DNA from: M2408 sp044348665
GTDB taxonomy: Bacteria; Bacteroidota; Bacteroidia; Flavobacteriales_D; Crocinitomicaceae
Assembly (NCBI GenBank): GCA_044348665.1
Contig: JBIKSI010000062.1
Coordinates: 1-19,080, forward strand
Reading direction: 5' to 3'
Length of the DNA: 19,080 bases
Made by a program: the position numbers and the translations under genes. The stretch's first letter is position 1, and every line of letters starts with the position of its first letter. Of the stretch, positions 1 through 7,244 are shown one piece after another. The notes under the pieces were generated by a model that did no database searches, was not told where the DNA came from, and worked only from the letters and a program-made list of their open reading frames with translations.

Positions 1-1
1 C

Positions 2-70
2 TCATGTAATTTATGTTTGCAAGACCAAATTACATGAAAGTGGGGAATTCGTAACAGAAATCCCCACTTT
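2..70. repeat. Two adjacent perfect inverted repeats (tandem stem-loops)
   Basis: Positions 2-12 are the exact reverse complement of 27-37 (11 bp, 14-base loop). Positions 37-46 are the exact reverse complement of 61-70 (10 bp, 14-base loop). The second stem holds a GGGGA/TCCCC core and is followed on the plus strand by a T-rich stretch (67-84 with a short interruption), so it could terminate transcription of a gene left of the window, and possibly of folK from the other side. The first stem is AT-rich with no T-tract. The equal loop sizes and shared base at position 37 are directly visible; function is inference. Confidence 0.6.
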
Positions 71-82
71 TACAAGATTTTT

Positions 83-562
83 TTATCGGACACTAGTGTA
101 ATTATTATTTATAATTAACTCTCTTACCATTATTTTTTTTTCAGGATCAATAAATTTTTCATCTATTTGAAGCAATGGCTCATACACGAAATTCCTTTTT
201 AATATTTCGGGATGAGGTATTTTTAGATCTTTTTCGTCAATAATTTCATCATTATAATAAAGTATATCAATATCGATAATTCTATCTTGATAATTTTTGT
301 CTGTAGATTTTAGTTTTCTTCCAATTTCCTTTTCTATCTCTTGCGTAATTTTCAAAATTTCAAAGGCATCATAATTTGTTTGAATAAGAATTACATTATT
401 TACAAAATCAGATTCACTTTGAAATTCAAATGCTTTTGAATAAAATAATGAGGACTGAACTATAATTTCACCTAATTTTTCCTGTAAGTGAAACATTGTT
501 TTTTCCAAATTCATTTCTTTATCACCTAGATTTGATCCCAAACTTAAATAAACCTTATTCAC
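83..562 (-). CDS. folK: 2-amino-4-hydroxy-6-hydroxymethyldihydropteridine pyrophosphokinase (HPPK)
   Basis: HPPK transfers pyrophosphate from ATP to 6-hydroxymethyl-dihydropterin, the step before dihydropteroate synthase in folate synthesis; it is cytosolic. The 159-residue product is the normal size for a stand-alone enzyme. It opens with the family N-terminus VYLSLGSNLGD (residues 4-14). It carries the signature DRIIDIDILYY (93-103), with D97 and D99 at the two magnesium-binding aspartates, then PHP at 116-118 with the conserved His117. The FxNxV element (FVNNVI) sits at 53-58. The start is GTG at 562: no in-frame ATG lies just upstream, and this start puts the beta-strand at the usual distance from the N-terminus. 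The gene diverges from gdhA across 167 bases of AT-rich DNA. Family assignment is secure; the start codon is slightly less so. Confidence 0.95.
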   Translation of the reverse strand: MNKVYLSLGSNLGDKEMNLEKTMFHLQEKLGEIIVQSSLFYSKAFEFQSESDFVNNVILIQTNYDAFEILKITQEIEKEIGRKLKSTDKNYQDRIIDIDILYYNDEIIDEKDLKIPHPEILKRNFVYEPLLQIDEKFIDPEKKIMVRELIINNNYTSVR

Positions 563-698
563 ACCAAAAATGATTAATTTAAAAATTCTACACTTGATAT
601 ATTTTTCAAAATTACACTAAAATAGAGATAATTGTTAATAAAAACGAGTTTTTTAAATCATTTTTTAAAAAATATACATTTTCAACTAAAAATAATTG

Positions 699-706
699 TA
701 CATTTG
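699..706 (+). promoter_or_regulatory. -7 box of the gdhA promoter
   Basis: TACATTTG matches the Bacteroidota -7 consensus TAnnTTTG and lies 23 bases before the gdhA ATG, giving a short leader that ends in an A-rich stretch (TTTAAAA before ATG). No clear TTG -33 element is found at the expected distance upstream, so the call rests on the -7 box alone. Confidence 0.5.
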
Positions 707-729
707 TCGAGTTTTAAAAATATTTAAAA

Positions 730-2082
730 ATGTCTAAATACCAAGCACAAATTGACGCATTCATGGCTAAAGTCAAAGCTACTAATGGTCACGAAGCAGA
801 ATTTTTACAAGCAGTTCACGAAGTTGCTGAAGCTGTAATTCCTTTTATGGAAAATCATCCAAAATACAAAGAAAACAAGATTTTGGAAAGAATCGTTGAA
901 CCTGAAAGAACAATCTTATTTAGAGTTCCTTGGTTAGATGACAAAGGAGAAATCCAAGTAAACAGAGGTTACCGTGTTGAGTTTAACTCTGCAATCGGAC
1001 CATACAAAGGTGGTTTACGCTTTCACCCTTCTGTAAACTTGTCTATCTTAAAATTTTTAGGATTTGAGCAAATTTTCAAAAACTCACTTACTACATTGCC
1101 AATGGGTGGTGGAAAAGGTGGTTCTGACTTTGATCCAAAAGGAAAATCAGACAATGAAGTAATGAAATTTTGTCAATCTTTTATGACTGAATTATGTCGT
1201 CATATTGGTGCTGATACAGATGTACCTGCTGGTGACATCGGTGTTGGTGGACGTGAGATTGGTTACATGTTTGGACAATACAAAAGAATTCGTAACGAGT
1301 TTACTGGAGTTTTAACAGGTAAAGCTAGAAACTGGGGTGGATCATTGATTCGTCCAGAAGCAACAGGTTACGGAACAGTATATTTTGCGCAAGAAATGTT
1401 GGCAACAAAAGGTGATTCTTTTGCAGGGAAAACAGTTGTTGTTTCTGGTTCAGGAAATGTTGCTCAATACGCTTGTGAAAAAGCAACTCAATTAGGTGGT
1501 AAAGTGGTTACTTTATCTGATTCTTCTGGATATATTCATGATGCTGACGGAATTAATGCTGAGAAATTGGCTTTCGTTATGGAATTGAAAAATGTAAAAA
1601 GAGGACGTATTGAAGAGTACGTAGCGAAATATCCATCTGCTAAATTTGTGGCTGGAAAACGTCCATGGGAAGTTAAAGCGGATATCGCATTACCATGTGC
1701 TACACAAAACGAATTAAATGGTGACGAAGCGAAAGCTTTAATTGCTAATGGTGTTAAATGTGTTGCAGAAGGTGCAAACATGCCAACAACCCCTGAAGGA
1801 ATTTCTGCATTCCAAGCTGCTAAAGTGTTGTTTTCTCCAGGAAAAGCGTCTAATGCTGGTGGGGTTGCAACTTCAGGTTTGGAAATGTCTCAAAACTCTT
1901 TACGTTTATCTTGGTCAGCAGAAGAAGTTGATGCAAAATTACACGGAATTATGGTTTCCATCCACGAAGCTTGTGTGAAATACGGAAAAGACGCAGACGG
2001 GAACGTTGATTACGTGAAAGGAGCGAATATCGCAGGATTTGTGAAGGTTGCGGATTCTATGATTGACCAAGGACTAGTTTAA
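730..2082 (+). CDS. gdhA: NADP-specific glutamate dehydrogenase
   Basis: Cytosolic enzyme that makes glutamate from 2-oxoglutarate, ammonium and NADPH, the main direct route of nitrogen assimilation when ammonium is ample. The product is 450 residues, the size of the hexameric bacterial GDH subunit (family I). The substrate-binding domain shows KGGLRFHP (93-100) and LPMGGGKGGSDFDP (123-136), with the catalytic lysine at 129, and PAGDIGVGGREIGY (166-179) with the catalytic aspartate at 169. The coenzyme domain has the Rossmann glycine loop GSGNVAQYA (240-248). The TLSDSSGY segment near residue 262, with no acidic residue ending strand beta-2, is typical of NADP-preferring forms. The gene stands alone with its own promoter and terminator. 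It is richer in G+C-ending codons than its neighbours, consistent with high expression. Confidence 0.97.
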   Translation: MSKYQAQIDAFMAKVKATNGHEAEFLQAVHEVAEAVIPFMENHPKYKENKILERIVEPERTILFRVPWLDDKGEIQVNRGYRVEFNSAIGPYKGGLRFHPSVNLSILKFLGFEQIFKNSLTTLPMGGGKGGSDFDPKGKSDNEVMKFCQSFMTELCRHIGADTDVPAGDIGVGGREIGYMFGQYKRIRNEFTGVLTGKARNWGGSLIRPEATGYGTVYFAQEMLATKGDSFAGKTVVVSGSGNVAQYACEKATQLGGKVVTLSDSSGYIHDADGINAEKLAFVMELKNVKRGRIEEYVAKYPSAKFVAGKRPWEVKADIALPCATQNELNGDEAKALIANGVKCVAEGANMPTTPEGISAFQAAKVLFSPGKASNAGGVATSGLEMSQNSLRLSWSAEEVDAKLHGIMVSIHEACVKYGKDADGNVDYVKGANIAGFVKVADSMIDQGLV

Positions 2083-2085
2083 AAA

Positions 2086-2120
2086 GTTAAGAGTTAAGAA
2101 TGAAGAGTTGAAAATGTTGA
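2086..2120 (+). repeat. Degenerate 7-base tandem repeat behind gdhA
   Basis: Starting four bases after the gdhA stop codon, the sequence reads in five heptads: GTTAAGA, GTTAAGA, ATGAAGA, GTTGAAA, ATGTTGA. The first two are identical and the rest drift from the same pattern. It lies inside the gdhA 3' untranslated region, before the terminator. No function is evident. Confidence 0.45.
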
Positions 2121-2160
2121 ATTTTTGACTTGAAATTTGAACTTCTTAAGAATTATATTG

Positions 2161-2193
2161 AAAGCCGATGCTGAAAAGTGTCGGTTTTTTTTT
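2161..2193 (+). terminator. Rho-independent terminator of gdhA
   Basis: Positions 2165-2171 (CCGATGC) pair with 2178-2184 (GTGTCGG), using two G-T wobbles, around a six-base loop. Nine T residues follow at 2185-2193. It lies 80 bases after the gdhA stop codon and before the next promoter. Confidence 0.85.
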
Positions 2194-2225
2194 GAGAATA
2201 ATTTTTATTTGAAGGAATAGTTTTT

Positions 2226-2233
2226 TATATTTG
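2226..2233 (+). promoter_or_regulatory. -7 box before the WG-repeat gene
   Basis: TATATTTG fits TAnnTTTG exactly and lies 25 bases before the ATG at 2259. A TTG occurs 14 bases upstream, shorter than the roughly 19-base spacer usual in this phylum, so the -33 element is doubtful. It would drive the three-gene cluster 2259-4138. Confidence 0.5.
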
Positions 2234-2258
2234 GGAAAATAAATTCAAATTACTACAA

Positions 2259-3260
2259 ATGATAAAAAAAATCATTTATCTTATTGTTTTATGCATAATT
2301 CAATTTGAGATTTATTCACAATCTTTAATAAGCTATTATGGCGAGAATGGTGTCGGATTAAAGGATTCATTAGGGAAAATTATTGTTGAAGCAAATTTTG
2401 AGAAAATTAATTATTCTTTTAGTGATGGATTTTATAGAGCTGAATCTAAAGGGAAAATTGGTGTTATTGATTCTTTCGGAAATATAATTATCAAACCAAC
2501 ATATGACGAAATTGGTAAGTTTAGCGAAGGTTTATTTAATATTCGTTTAAATCGGAAATGGGGATATTTGAATTTGAAAGGGAAAATAATTATTCCTTTA
2601 AAATATATTGGGGCTAACCCATTTAAAGATGGAGTAGCGATAGTTAGTCAAAAAAAGGATGACCAATTAATTTATACTGGAGCAATTAATAAAGAAGGGA
2701 AAATAGTCATTCCGTTTATTTATGATAATGTTAGTTATTTTAGTGAAGACCTTGCTATAGTTTGTTCTGATGACGAAGACCGTTTTAAGAAATGTGGATG
2801 TGTAAATCGAAAAGGTCAAATTGTTATACCATTAAAATATAGTGAATTGGGTAATTTTTTAGATGGTTACGCCATAGCCACAAATATGTATGGAATGAAA
2901 GGTGTTATTGATAAGCACGATAAAATTATTGTCCCATTTAAATATAATTATATACATGATTTTCAAGATGGAATGGCTCAAGTTGCAATCTATCCTCCCT
3001 TATCATTTAATAAAAATGGTTTCGTAGATTACTCAGGAAGGGAAATAGAATTGATATATAGTGATGCAGAAAATTTTTCAGAAGGTTTTGCGGCTGTAAA
3101 ATATGGAAATTATTGGGGATATATTAACAAAGAAGGAAAACAAATTACAGAGTTCAAATATTTAAATAAACCACAAGCATTTAAAAATGGAAGAGGAAAA
3201 GCTTTCCTTGTAAATAAATGGATTTTTATTAACCCAGATGGTTCAGAGTCAGAAAATTAA
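2259..3260 (+). CDS. Secreted WG-repeat protein
   Basis: A 333-residue protein with an N-terminal signal peptide: two lysines, then a hydrophobic stretch at 5-18, with likely cleavage near residue 20-21 before SQSLIS. The rest is made of about seven WG-type repeats of roughly 40-50 residues, each with a W/G-x-I/L-(D/N)-x-x-G-K-I-I-(I/V)-P-x-x-Y core followed by F-x-(D/E)-G. Clear examples are GYLNLKGKIIIPLKY, GAINKEGKIVIPFIY and GYINKEGKQITEFKY. WG repeats form beta-rich modules; their ligand is generally unknown. No lipoprotein cysteine and no T9SS sorting domain are present, so the product is probably periplasmic. The gene heads a close-packed cluster, with 16 bases to the cupin start. Repeat assignment is secure; the biological role is not. 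Confidence 0.85.
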   Translation: MIKKIIYLIVLCIIQFEIYSQSLISYYGENGVGLKDSLGKIIVEANFEKINYSFSDGFYRAESKGKIGVIDSFGNIIIKPTYDEIGKFSEGLFNIRLNRKWGYLNLKGKIIIPLKYIGANPFKDGVAIVSQKKDDQLIYTGAINKEGKIVIPFIYDNVSYFSEDLAIVCSDDEDRFKKCGCVNRKGQIVIPLKYSELGNFLDGYAIATNMYGMKGVIDKHDKIIVPFKYNYIHDFQDGMAQVAIYPPLSFNKNGFVDYSGREIELIYSDAENFSEGFAAVKYGNYWGYINKEGKQITEFKYLNKPQAFKNGRGKAFLVNKWIFINPDGSESEN

Positions 3261-3276
3261 AAATAGATAATTGAAA

Positions 3277-3624
3277 ATGAACAAAAACATACCCTTCCAA
3301 ACCATAGATTGGGACAAAATTCCTGTAACTAATCACCCAGGTGAAACTGGAATCGCATATTGGAAAACATTACAATTTGAAGGTTTAAGAATTCGAATTG
3401 TTGAATATTCTAAAAACTACAAAGCGGATCATTGGTGTGAAAAAGGGCATATCATTTATTGCATCGAAGGAGAAATGGACACTGAATTGGCGGATGGAAC
3501 TATTTATAAATTGTCAAAAGGAATGAGCTATCAGGTTTCCGATGATTTGAGTTCTCACCGAACAAGTTCTGAAAATGGAGTAAAATTGTTTATTGTGGAT
3601 GGTGATTTTTTGAAATTGAAATAA
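3277..3624 (+). CDS. DHCW-motif cupin-fold protein
   Basis: A small single-domain cupin of 115 residues. It contains ADHWCEKGHIIYCIEGE (residues 50-66), the motif that gives the DHCW-motif cupin family its name, and a C-terminal SSHRTSSENGVKLFIVDGDF. Candidate metal ligands are H52, H58, E64 or E66, and the histidine of the SSHR segment, as in other cupins. There is no signal peptide, so it should be cytosolic. An in-frame TTG at 3271 would add two residues, but ATG at 3277 matches the family's usual N-terminus (NIPFQTIDW close to the start). It is 16 bases after the WG gene and 4 bases before the next gene, so all three are probably co-transcribed. Substrate and reaction are unknown. Confidence 0.85.
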   Translation: MNKNIPFQTIDWDKIPVTNHPGETGIAYWKTLQFEGLRIRIVEYSKNYKADHWCEKGHIIYCIEGEMDTELADGTIYKLSKGMSYQVSDDLSSHRTSSENGVKLFIVDGDFLKLK

Positions 3625-3628
3625 ACCC

Positions 3629-4138
3629 ATGTCTACCAAATCCCAACTTTCTCAATCACTTATTGCAGATCAAAGTAGCGAAAATCGCAAAAAGTGGGCA
3701 ATTTATCTAATAGAAAATCAAATCGATATTAAAAATTTTGTTGATTTGGTACTCTCTGAAAGAAAATTAGCTTTACGATTTATTTGGTTAATCGGAGATT
3801 TATGCGAAATCAATCCGGAATATCTTGCTCCCTCAATTCCTCATTTTTATGCACTAAAAGAAAAGGTGAAATTTCCGAATTACGACCGAAGTTTAGCCAA
3901 AATGTTTCTTCATTGCGGAATTCCTAATGATATGGAAGGTGAAATTATCGATGAACTTTTTTCTTGGATTATGGATCCAAAGATAAGTGTCGCAACGAAA
4001 ACCAATAGTATGCTTGCCTTGAAAAAAGTTTTGGTAAAATATCCGGAACTTGAAAATGAATTTCGCTTAATAATTAAGGATCAACTTGATAAAAATTCAG
4101 TTTCTTTTAGAATTTGCGCAAAAAAAGTATTCCTTTAG
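3629..4138 (+). CDS. Hypothetical helical protein, possibly HEAT-like
   Basis: A 169-residue protein I do not recognise by function. It has no signal peptide or membrane segment. The sequence reads as a run of amphipathic helices, such as SENRKKWAIYLIENQ, FVDLVLSERKLALRFIWLI and SVATKTNSMLALKKVLVKY. Spacing is regular, and the last section (KISVATKTNSMLALKKVL) looks like a HEAT/ARM-type unit. That resemblance is an impression from helix spacing, not a domain match. ATG at 3629 lies 4 bases after the cupin stop codon, implying translational coupling. The gene ends 5 bases before the stop codon of the convergent maf gene, with no hairpin between them. Confidence 0.7.
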   Translation: MSTKSQLSQSLIADQSSENRKKWAIYLIENQIDIKNFVDLVLSERKLALRFIWLIGDLCEINPEYLAPSIPHFYALKEKVKFPNYDRSLAKMFLHCGIPNDMEGEIIDELFSWIMDPKISVATKTNSMLALKKVLVKYPELENEFRLIIKDQLDKNSVSFRICAKKVFL

Positions 4139-4143
4139 CTTTT

Positions 4144-4719
4144 TCACCAAGCTTTCAATTTCTCGCAAAGTTCTGATACTGGCAAGCCCATCACATTGTA
4201 ATAAGAACCGTTAATTCGTTCAATTCCAACCATTCCAATCCATTCTTGGATGCCGTAAGAACCAGCTTTGTCAAAAGGTTTGAAATTTGTAACATAAAAA
4301 TCAATCATTTCTTCGCTTAGTTCTTTAAAATAGACCTCCGTTATGACTGAAAAACTTAATTCTTTATTTTTGTCAAGCAAAGTACAAGCGCTAACTACAT
4401 CGTGTTTTTTTCCACTCAATTTTTTTAACATTTGATGAGCCTCATCTGAATCCTTTGGTTTCCCTAAAATTTGATTATCCAGAATTACCAAAGTATCAGC
4501 AGTAATAATTAATTCATTTTCTTGTAAGGAATCAAATAAAGCTTTGGATTTTAATTGCGATAAATATTCAGCTACCTCATAAACAGGCATCTCTGAAGGA
4601 TAAATCTCATCCACTTCTTGAATTCTAATTTCTATGTTAGACGAAATTTGTGAAAGTAATTCCTTTCTCCTTGGAGATTTTGAAGCTAAAACTATTTTTT
4701 TTCCTTTGATAAAATCCAT
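4144..4719 (-). CDS. maf: Maf-family nucleoside triphosphate pyrophosphatase
   Basis: Maf proteins hydrolyse non-canonical or surplus nucleoside triphosphates to the monophosphate and pyrophosphate. The motifs here suggest the dTTP/UTP-type YhdE branch. From the ATG at 4719 the product is 191 residues, the family's normal length. It shows the N-terminal signature LASKSPRRKELL (11-22), TADTLV (73-78) with the key aspartate at 75, and KAGSYGIQ (151-158). It ends with the substrate-loop stretch NGSYYNVMGLPV. A longer reading from TTG at 4737 is possible, but that TTG is the last part of a -7 promoter box (4735-4742), so it would lie upstream of the transcript start. The gene converges with the 169-residue protein gene and diverges from cysQ. 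Confidence 0.93.
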   Translation of the reverse strand: MDFIKGKKIVLASKSPRRKELLSQISSNIEIRIQEVDEIYPSEMPVYEVAEYLSQLKSKALFDSLQENELIITADTLVILDNQILGKPKDSDEAHQMLKKLSGKKHDVVSACTLLDKNKELSFSVITEVYFKELSEEMIDFYVTNFKPFDKAGSYGIQEWIGMVGIERINGSYYNVMGLPVSELCEKLKAW

Positions 4720-4734
4720 GTAATTTTTTTCTTG

Positions 4735-4742
4735 CAAAAATA
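4735..4742 (-). promoter_or_regulatory. -7 box of the maf promoter
   Basis: On the minus strand this reads TATTTTTG, a match to TAnnTTTG, 15 bases before the ATG at 4719. It decides the maf start codon, because the alternative TTG start is contained in the box. No clear -33 TTG is seen. Confidence 0.45.
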
Positions 4743-4816
4743 AACTTTAAAGTGCAGATTGTGTTTTATTTTTGGCGAAATATTCATTTACTTCAAATTT
4801 CTAATTTTTTTCTTAT

Positions 4817-4824
4817 TAAATTTG
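4817..4824 (+). promoter_or_regulatory. -7-like box directly before cysQ
   Basis: TAAATTTG matches TAnnTTTG but ends only four bases before the TTG start chosen for cysQ, which would make the message leaderless or nearly so. No -33 TTG is seen. It may therefore be a chance match. Confidence 0.3.
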
Positions 4825-4828
4825 GGCA

Positions 4829-5659
4829 TTGGAAATTTCTGAAACATATCGATTAGCAATTGAAGCCGCAATTCAGGCATCAGAAAGCATTATGCGCTTC
4901 TACGAAGAAGGATTTCAGCATGAAATAAAAAATGACGGTTCACCTGTTACGCAAGCTGATTTCGCTTCATCAACAATCATCAAAAACATTTTGGTTCAAA
5001 CAGAAATTCCGATCATTGATGAAGAATCAACGCAATTGCCCTTCGAAATCCGTAAAACCTGGACAAAAAATTGGTGTGTAGATCCATTAGATGGAACAAA
5101 AGAATTTATCAAAAAAAACGGGGAATTTTCAGTAAACATTGCCTTAATTGAAAATAAAAAAACTATTTTTGGATTAATTGCTTCTCCAGTAGAAAAAAGA
5201 ATCATCCTTGGAATGAAAGGAAAAGGTGTTTACATTTTTGATTTTCATGATTCTAAATCACCTGAAATTTGGACAAAAATTGATAAAAATGATGAAATTC
5301 CATCTCAAATTGGAATTATTGCTTCACGCTCGCATCATTCAGATTTAAGTCCTGCTTTTAAACAAAAAATTAGAACAAATTTTGGAGAATATAGGACAAT
5401 TTCTAAAGGTTCTGCCTTAAAATTCTTTGAATTGGCATTAAATAAGGTTGCTGTTTATCCACGATATGCGCCAACAATGGAATGGGATATAGCCGCTGGT
5501 CAAGCTATTATTGAAGAATTGGGAGGAAAAGTGCTCCGATTGGATGATTTGTCGCCTTTAATTTACAACAAAGAGAATCTGACAAACCCTTATTTTATTG
5601 CACTTAATTTTGCTGTATTAGAGACTTTTGAAACTAAAATTCTTCAGAAAAATGTTTAA
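4829..5659 (+). CDS. cysQ: 3'(2'),5'-bisphosphate nucleotidase (CysQ-like)
   Basis: Inositol-monophosphatase-fold enzyme that dephosphorylates 3'-phosphoadenosine 5'-phosphate to AMP, clearing the by-product of sulfate activation and sulfotransfer. In many bacteria it is membrane-associated on the cytoplasmic side. The 276-residue product has all metal-binding motifs of the family: IIDEES (62-67), WCVDPLDGTKEF (82-93) with D85 and D88, and EWDIAAGQAI (218-227) with D220. The N-terminus (YRLAIEAAIQASESIMRFY) aligns with the first helix of CysQ, supporting the TTG start at 4829; the next in-frame Met is residue 22, too far in. The 3' end overlaps the next gene by 8 bases, placing it at the head of a cluster with two outer-membrane barrels. 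Family is secure; exact substrate is inferred from the motifs. Confidence 0.92.
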   Translation: MEISETYRLAIEAAIQASESIMRFYEEGFQHEIKNDGSPVTQADFASSTIIKNILVQTEIPIIDEESTQLPFEIRKTWTKNWCVDPLDGTKEFIKKNGEFSVNIALIENKKTIFGLIASPVEKRIILGMKGKGVYIFDFHDSKSPEIWTKIDKNDEIPSQIGIIASRSHHSDLSPAFKQKIRTNFGEYRTISKGSALKFFELALNKVAVYPRYAPTMEWDIAAGQAIIEELGGKVLRLDDLSPLIYNKENLTNPYFIALNFAVLETFETKILQKNV

Positions 5660-7244
5660 AAAAGGTAGGTTTTTGAGATTAATTATTTGCTTAAAATTAC
5701 TTATTGTTTTTTCAGTAATGAATTCCTTTTTTGCGCAAGAAAATATTCCTTTGGAAAACTACTTTAAGAATAATTACTTGAAATACAGTGGTGAAAATTC
5801 CTTTGAAACCTTTTATCCAGTAACAAATTCTGATTTTAAGCTTCAAGATTCAATTGGAGATAAGAACATTTATTATTATGACCTTTTTGTTTGGCTCTTT
5901 AAAAAAAATTGGATTGAAGTCAAAGACGGAGAAGCACATTTTGAGATAAATCCTTTAGTGAATTTCACTTATGGAAAAGGCAATACTATTTCAGACAGTT
6001 TGCCACTTTATAGAAATACAAGAGGAATTAAAATGAATGGCGAATTATCAAAAAAGATATCTTTTTCCTTCATTTTTTGTGAAAACCAGTCACGTTTTAT
6101 GCATTATCAAAATCAATTTTTCCAAGACCGTGGCGAATTTTACGATTTGGACTCTATTTATGGTAAAGTAAATGCAGTAATTCCAGCTGGCGCGCGCACA
6201 AAACCTTTTAAAAGTAATGGATTTGATTACGCATTTTCTGTTGGTCATGTTGGTTTTCAAGCCACAAAAAAAATTCGAGTTGAAGCAGGGAATAACCAAC
6301 ATTTTATTGGTTCAGGATATCGCTCCTTACTGCTTTCTGACAATGGAATTTATGCTCCAAATATTCGTTTTTCTTGGAAAATAAATTCTAAGTTTTCTTA
6401 TCAAATTCTTTTCAGGAAACATAAGAACCTATACAGAAAACCAAAAACTTTTGCAATTGAATCAGTCTATGAAAACAAATTATTTACTGCCAATTATTTT
6501 ACTTATAAAGCAAAAGATAATTTCTCAATAAGTCTTTTCACCTCTGGAAACCAATTAATTACTGATTCAATTTCAAAATACAAACCACAGTTTCAAATGC
6601 TGGCGCCTATTCCATTTTCATCAACAGATTTTATATTTAAAAATAAGTTAATTAACGGAATATCTGGTTTAAACTTTGATTTGGCATTCAAACGATCACG
6701 ATTTTATTCACAAGTAGCGATGGACGAATTCAATAAAGATTTGATATTTGCCTATCAATTTGGTTTTCATTTATTTGACCTCTTAAAAATGAAAAATTTA
6801 AACCTCCAAGCAGAATTTAATCTAGTACCTGAGAATTTTTATGCTCATGAAAATCCAAAATTGACTTACAGTCATTACAATATGGCTTTAGCACATACAA
6901 AGGGAAATAATTTTAAGGAAATTTTGTTGAATCTTTCTTATGAATATAAACGCTTTTCAGTCCAAAATTCATCTATTGTTTATCTGAATTATGGTGGCTC
7001 CACCCTGAATCAAATTGAAAGTAATTCTATTTTTATCACAAATGAACAAAAATCAGTATCAAGTCAAGGAACTACACTATTAAATTCAACAGAACTTTCG
7101 TATCGAATAAATTCGAATTATAACCCAACAGTTTATTTACAATTTGTAACAAGAAACTCAAATTACGGAGCGGAAAAGCAAACAAATAATCAAATCTTAT
7201 TTGGACTGAAAGTCAATTTATTTAATCAATACCTCGATTTTTGA
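5652..7244 (+). CDS. Wzi/RemB-family outer-membrane beta-barrel protein (first copy)
   Basis: A 530-residue secreted protein. Residues 1-28 form a signal peptide (basic start, hydrophobic 8-24, cleavage after SFFA before QEN). The mature part is rich in alternating aromatic strands typical of an outer-membrane barrel and ends in aromatic residues (YLDF). It has the motif HFIGSGYRSLLLSDN (217-231), the conserved core of the capsule-assembly Wzi family. That family includes RemB, a gliding-motility outer-membrane protein of Flavobacterium; whether this copy acts in gliding, capsule attachment or something else cannot be read from sequence. An in-frame TTG at 5628 exists, but ATG at 5652 gives a normal signal peptide. 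It overlaps cysQ by 8 bases and the next gene by 1 base, so the three are probably one transcript. Confidence 0.85.
   Translation: MFKKGRFLRLIICLKLLIVFSVMNSFFAQENIPLENYFKNNYLKYSGENSFETFYPVTNSDFKLQDSIGDKNIYYYDLFVWLFKKNWIEVKDGEAHFEINPLVNFTYGKGNTISDSLPLYRNTRGIKMNGELSKKISFSFIFCENQSRFMHYQNQFFQDRGEFYDLDSIYGKVNAVIPAGARTKPFKSNGFDYAFSVGHVGFQATKKIRVEAGNNQHFIGSGYRSLLLSDNGIYAPNIRFSWKINSKFSYQILFRKHKNLYRKPKTFAIESVYENKLFTANYFTYKAKDNFSISLFTSGNQLITDSISKYKPQFQMLAPIPFSSTDFIFKNKLINGISGLNFDLAFKRSRFYSQVAMDEFNKDLIFAYQFGFHLFDLLKMKNLNLQAEFNLVPENFYAHENPKLTYSHYNMALAHTKGNNFKEILLNLSYEYKRFSVQNSSIVYLNYGGSTLNQIESNSIFITNEQKSVSSQGTTLLNSTELSYRINSNYNPTVYLQFVTRNSNYGAEKQTNNQILFGLKVNLFNQYLDF

Noticed and set aside
1536..1781. Minus-strand and shifted-frame open frames within gdhA
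   Set aside because: Both fall inside a fully conserved glutamate dehydrogenase gene and have no independent coding signs.
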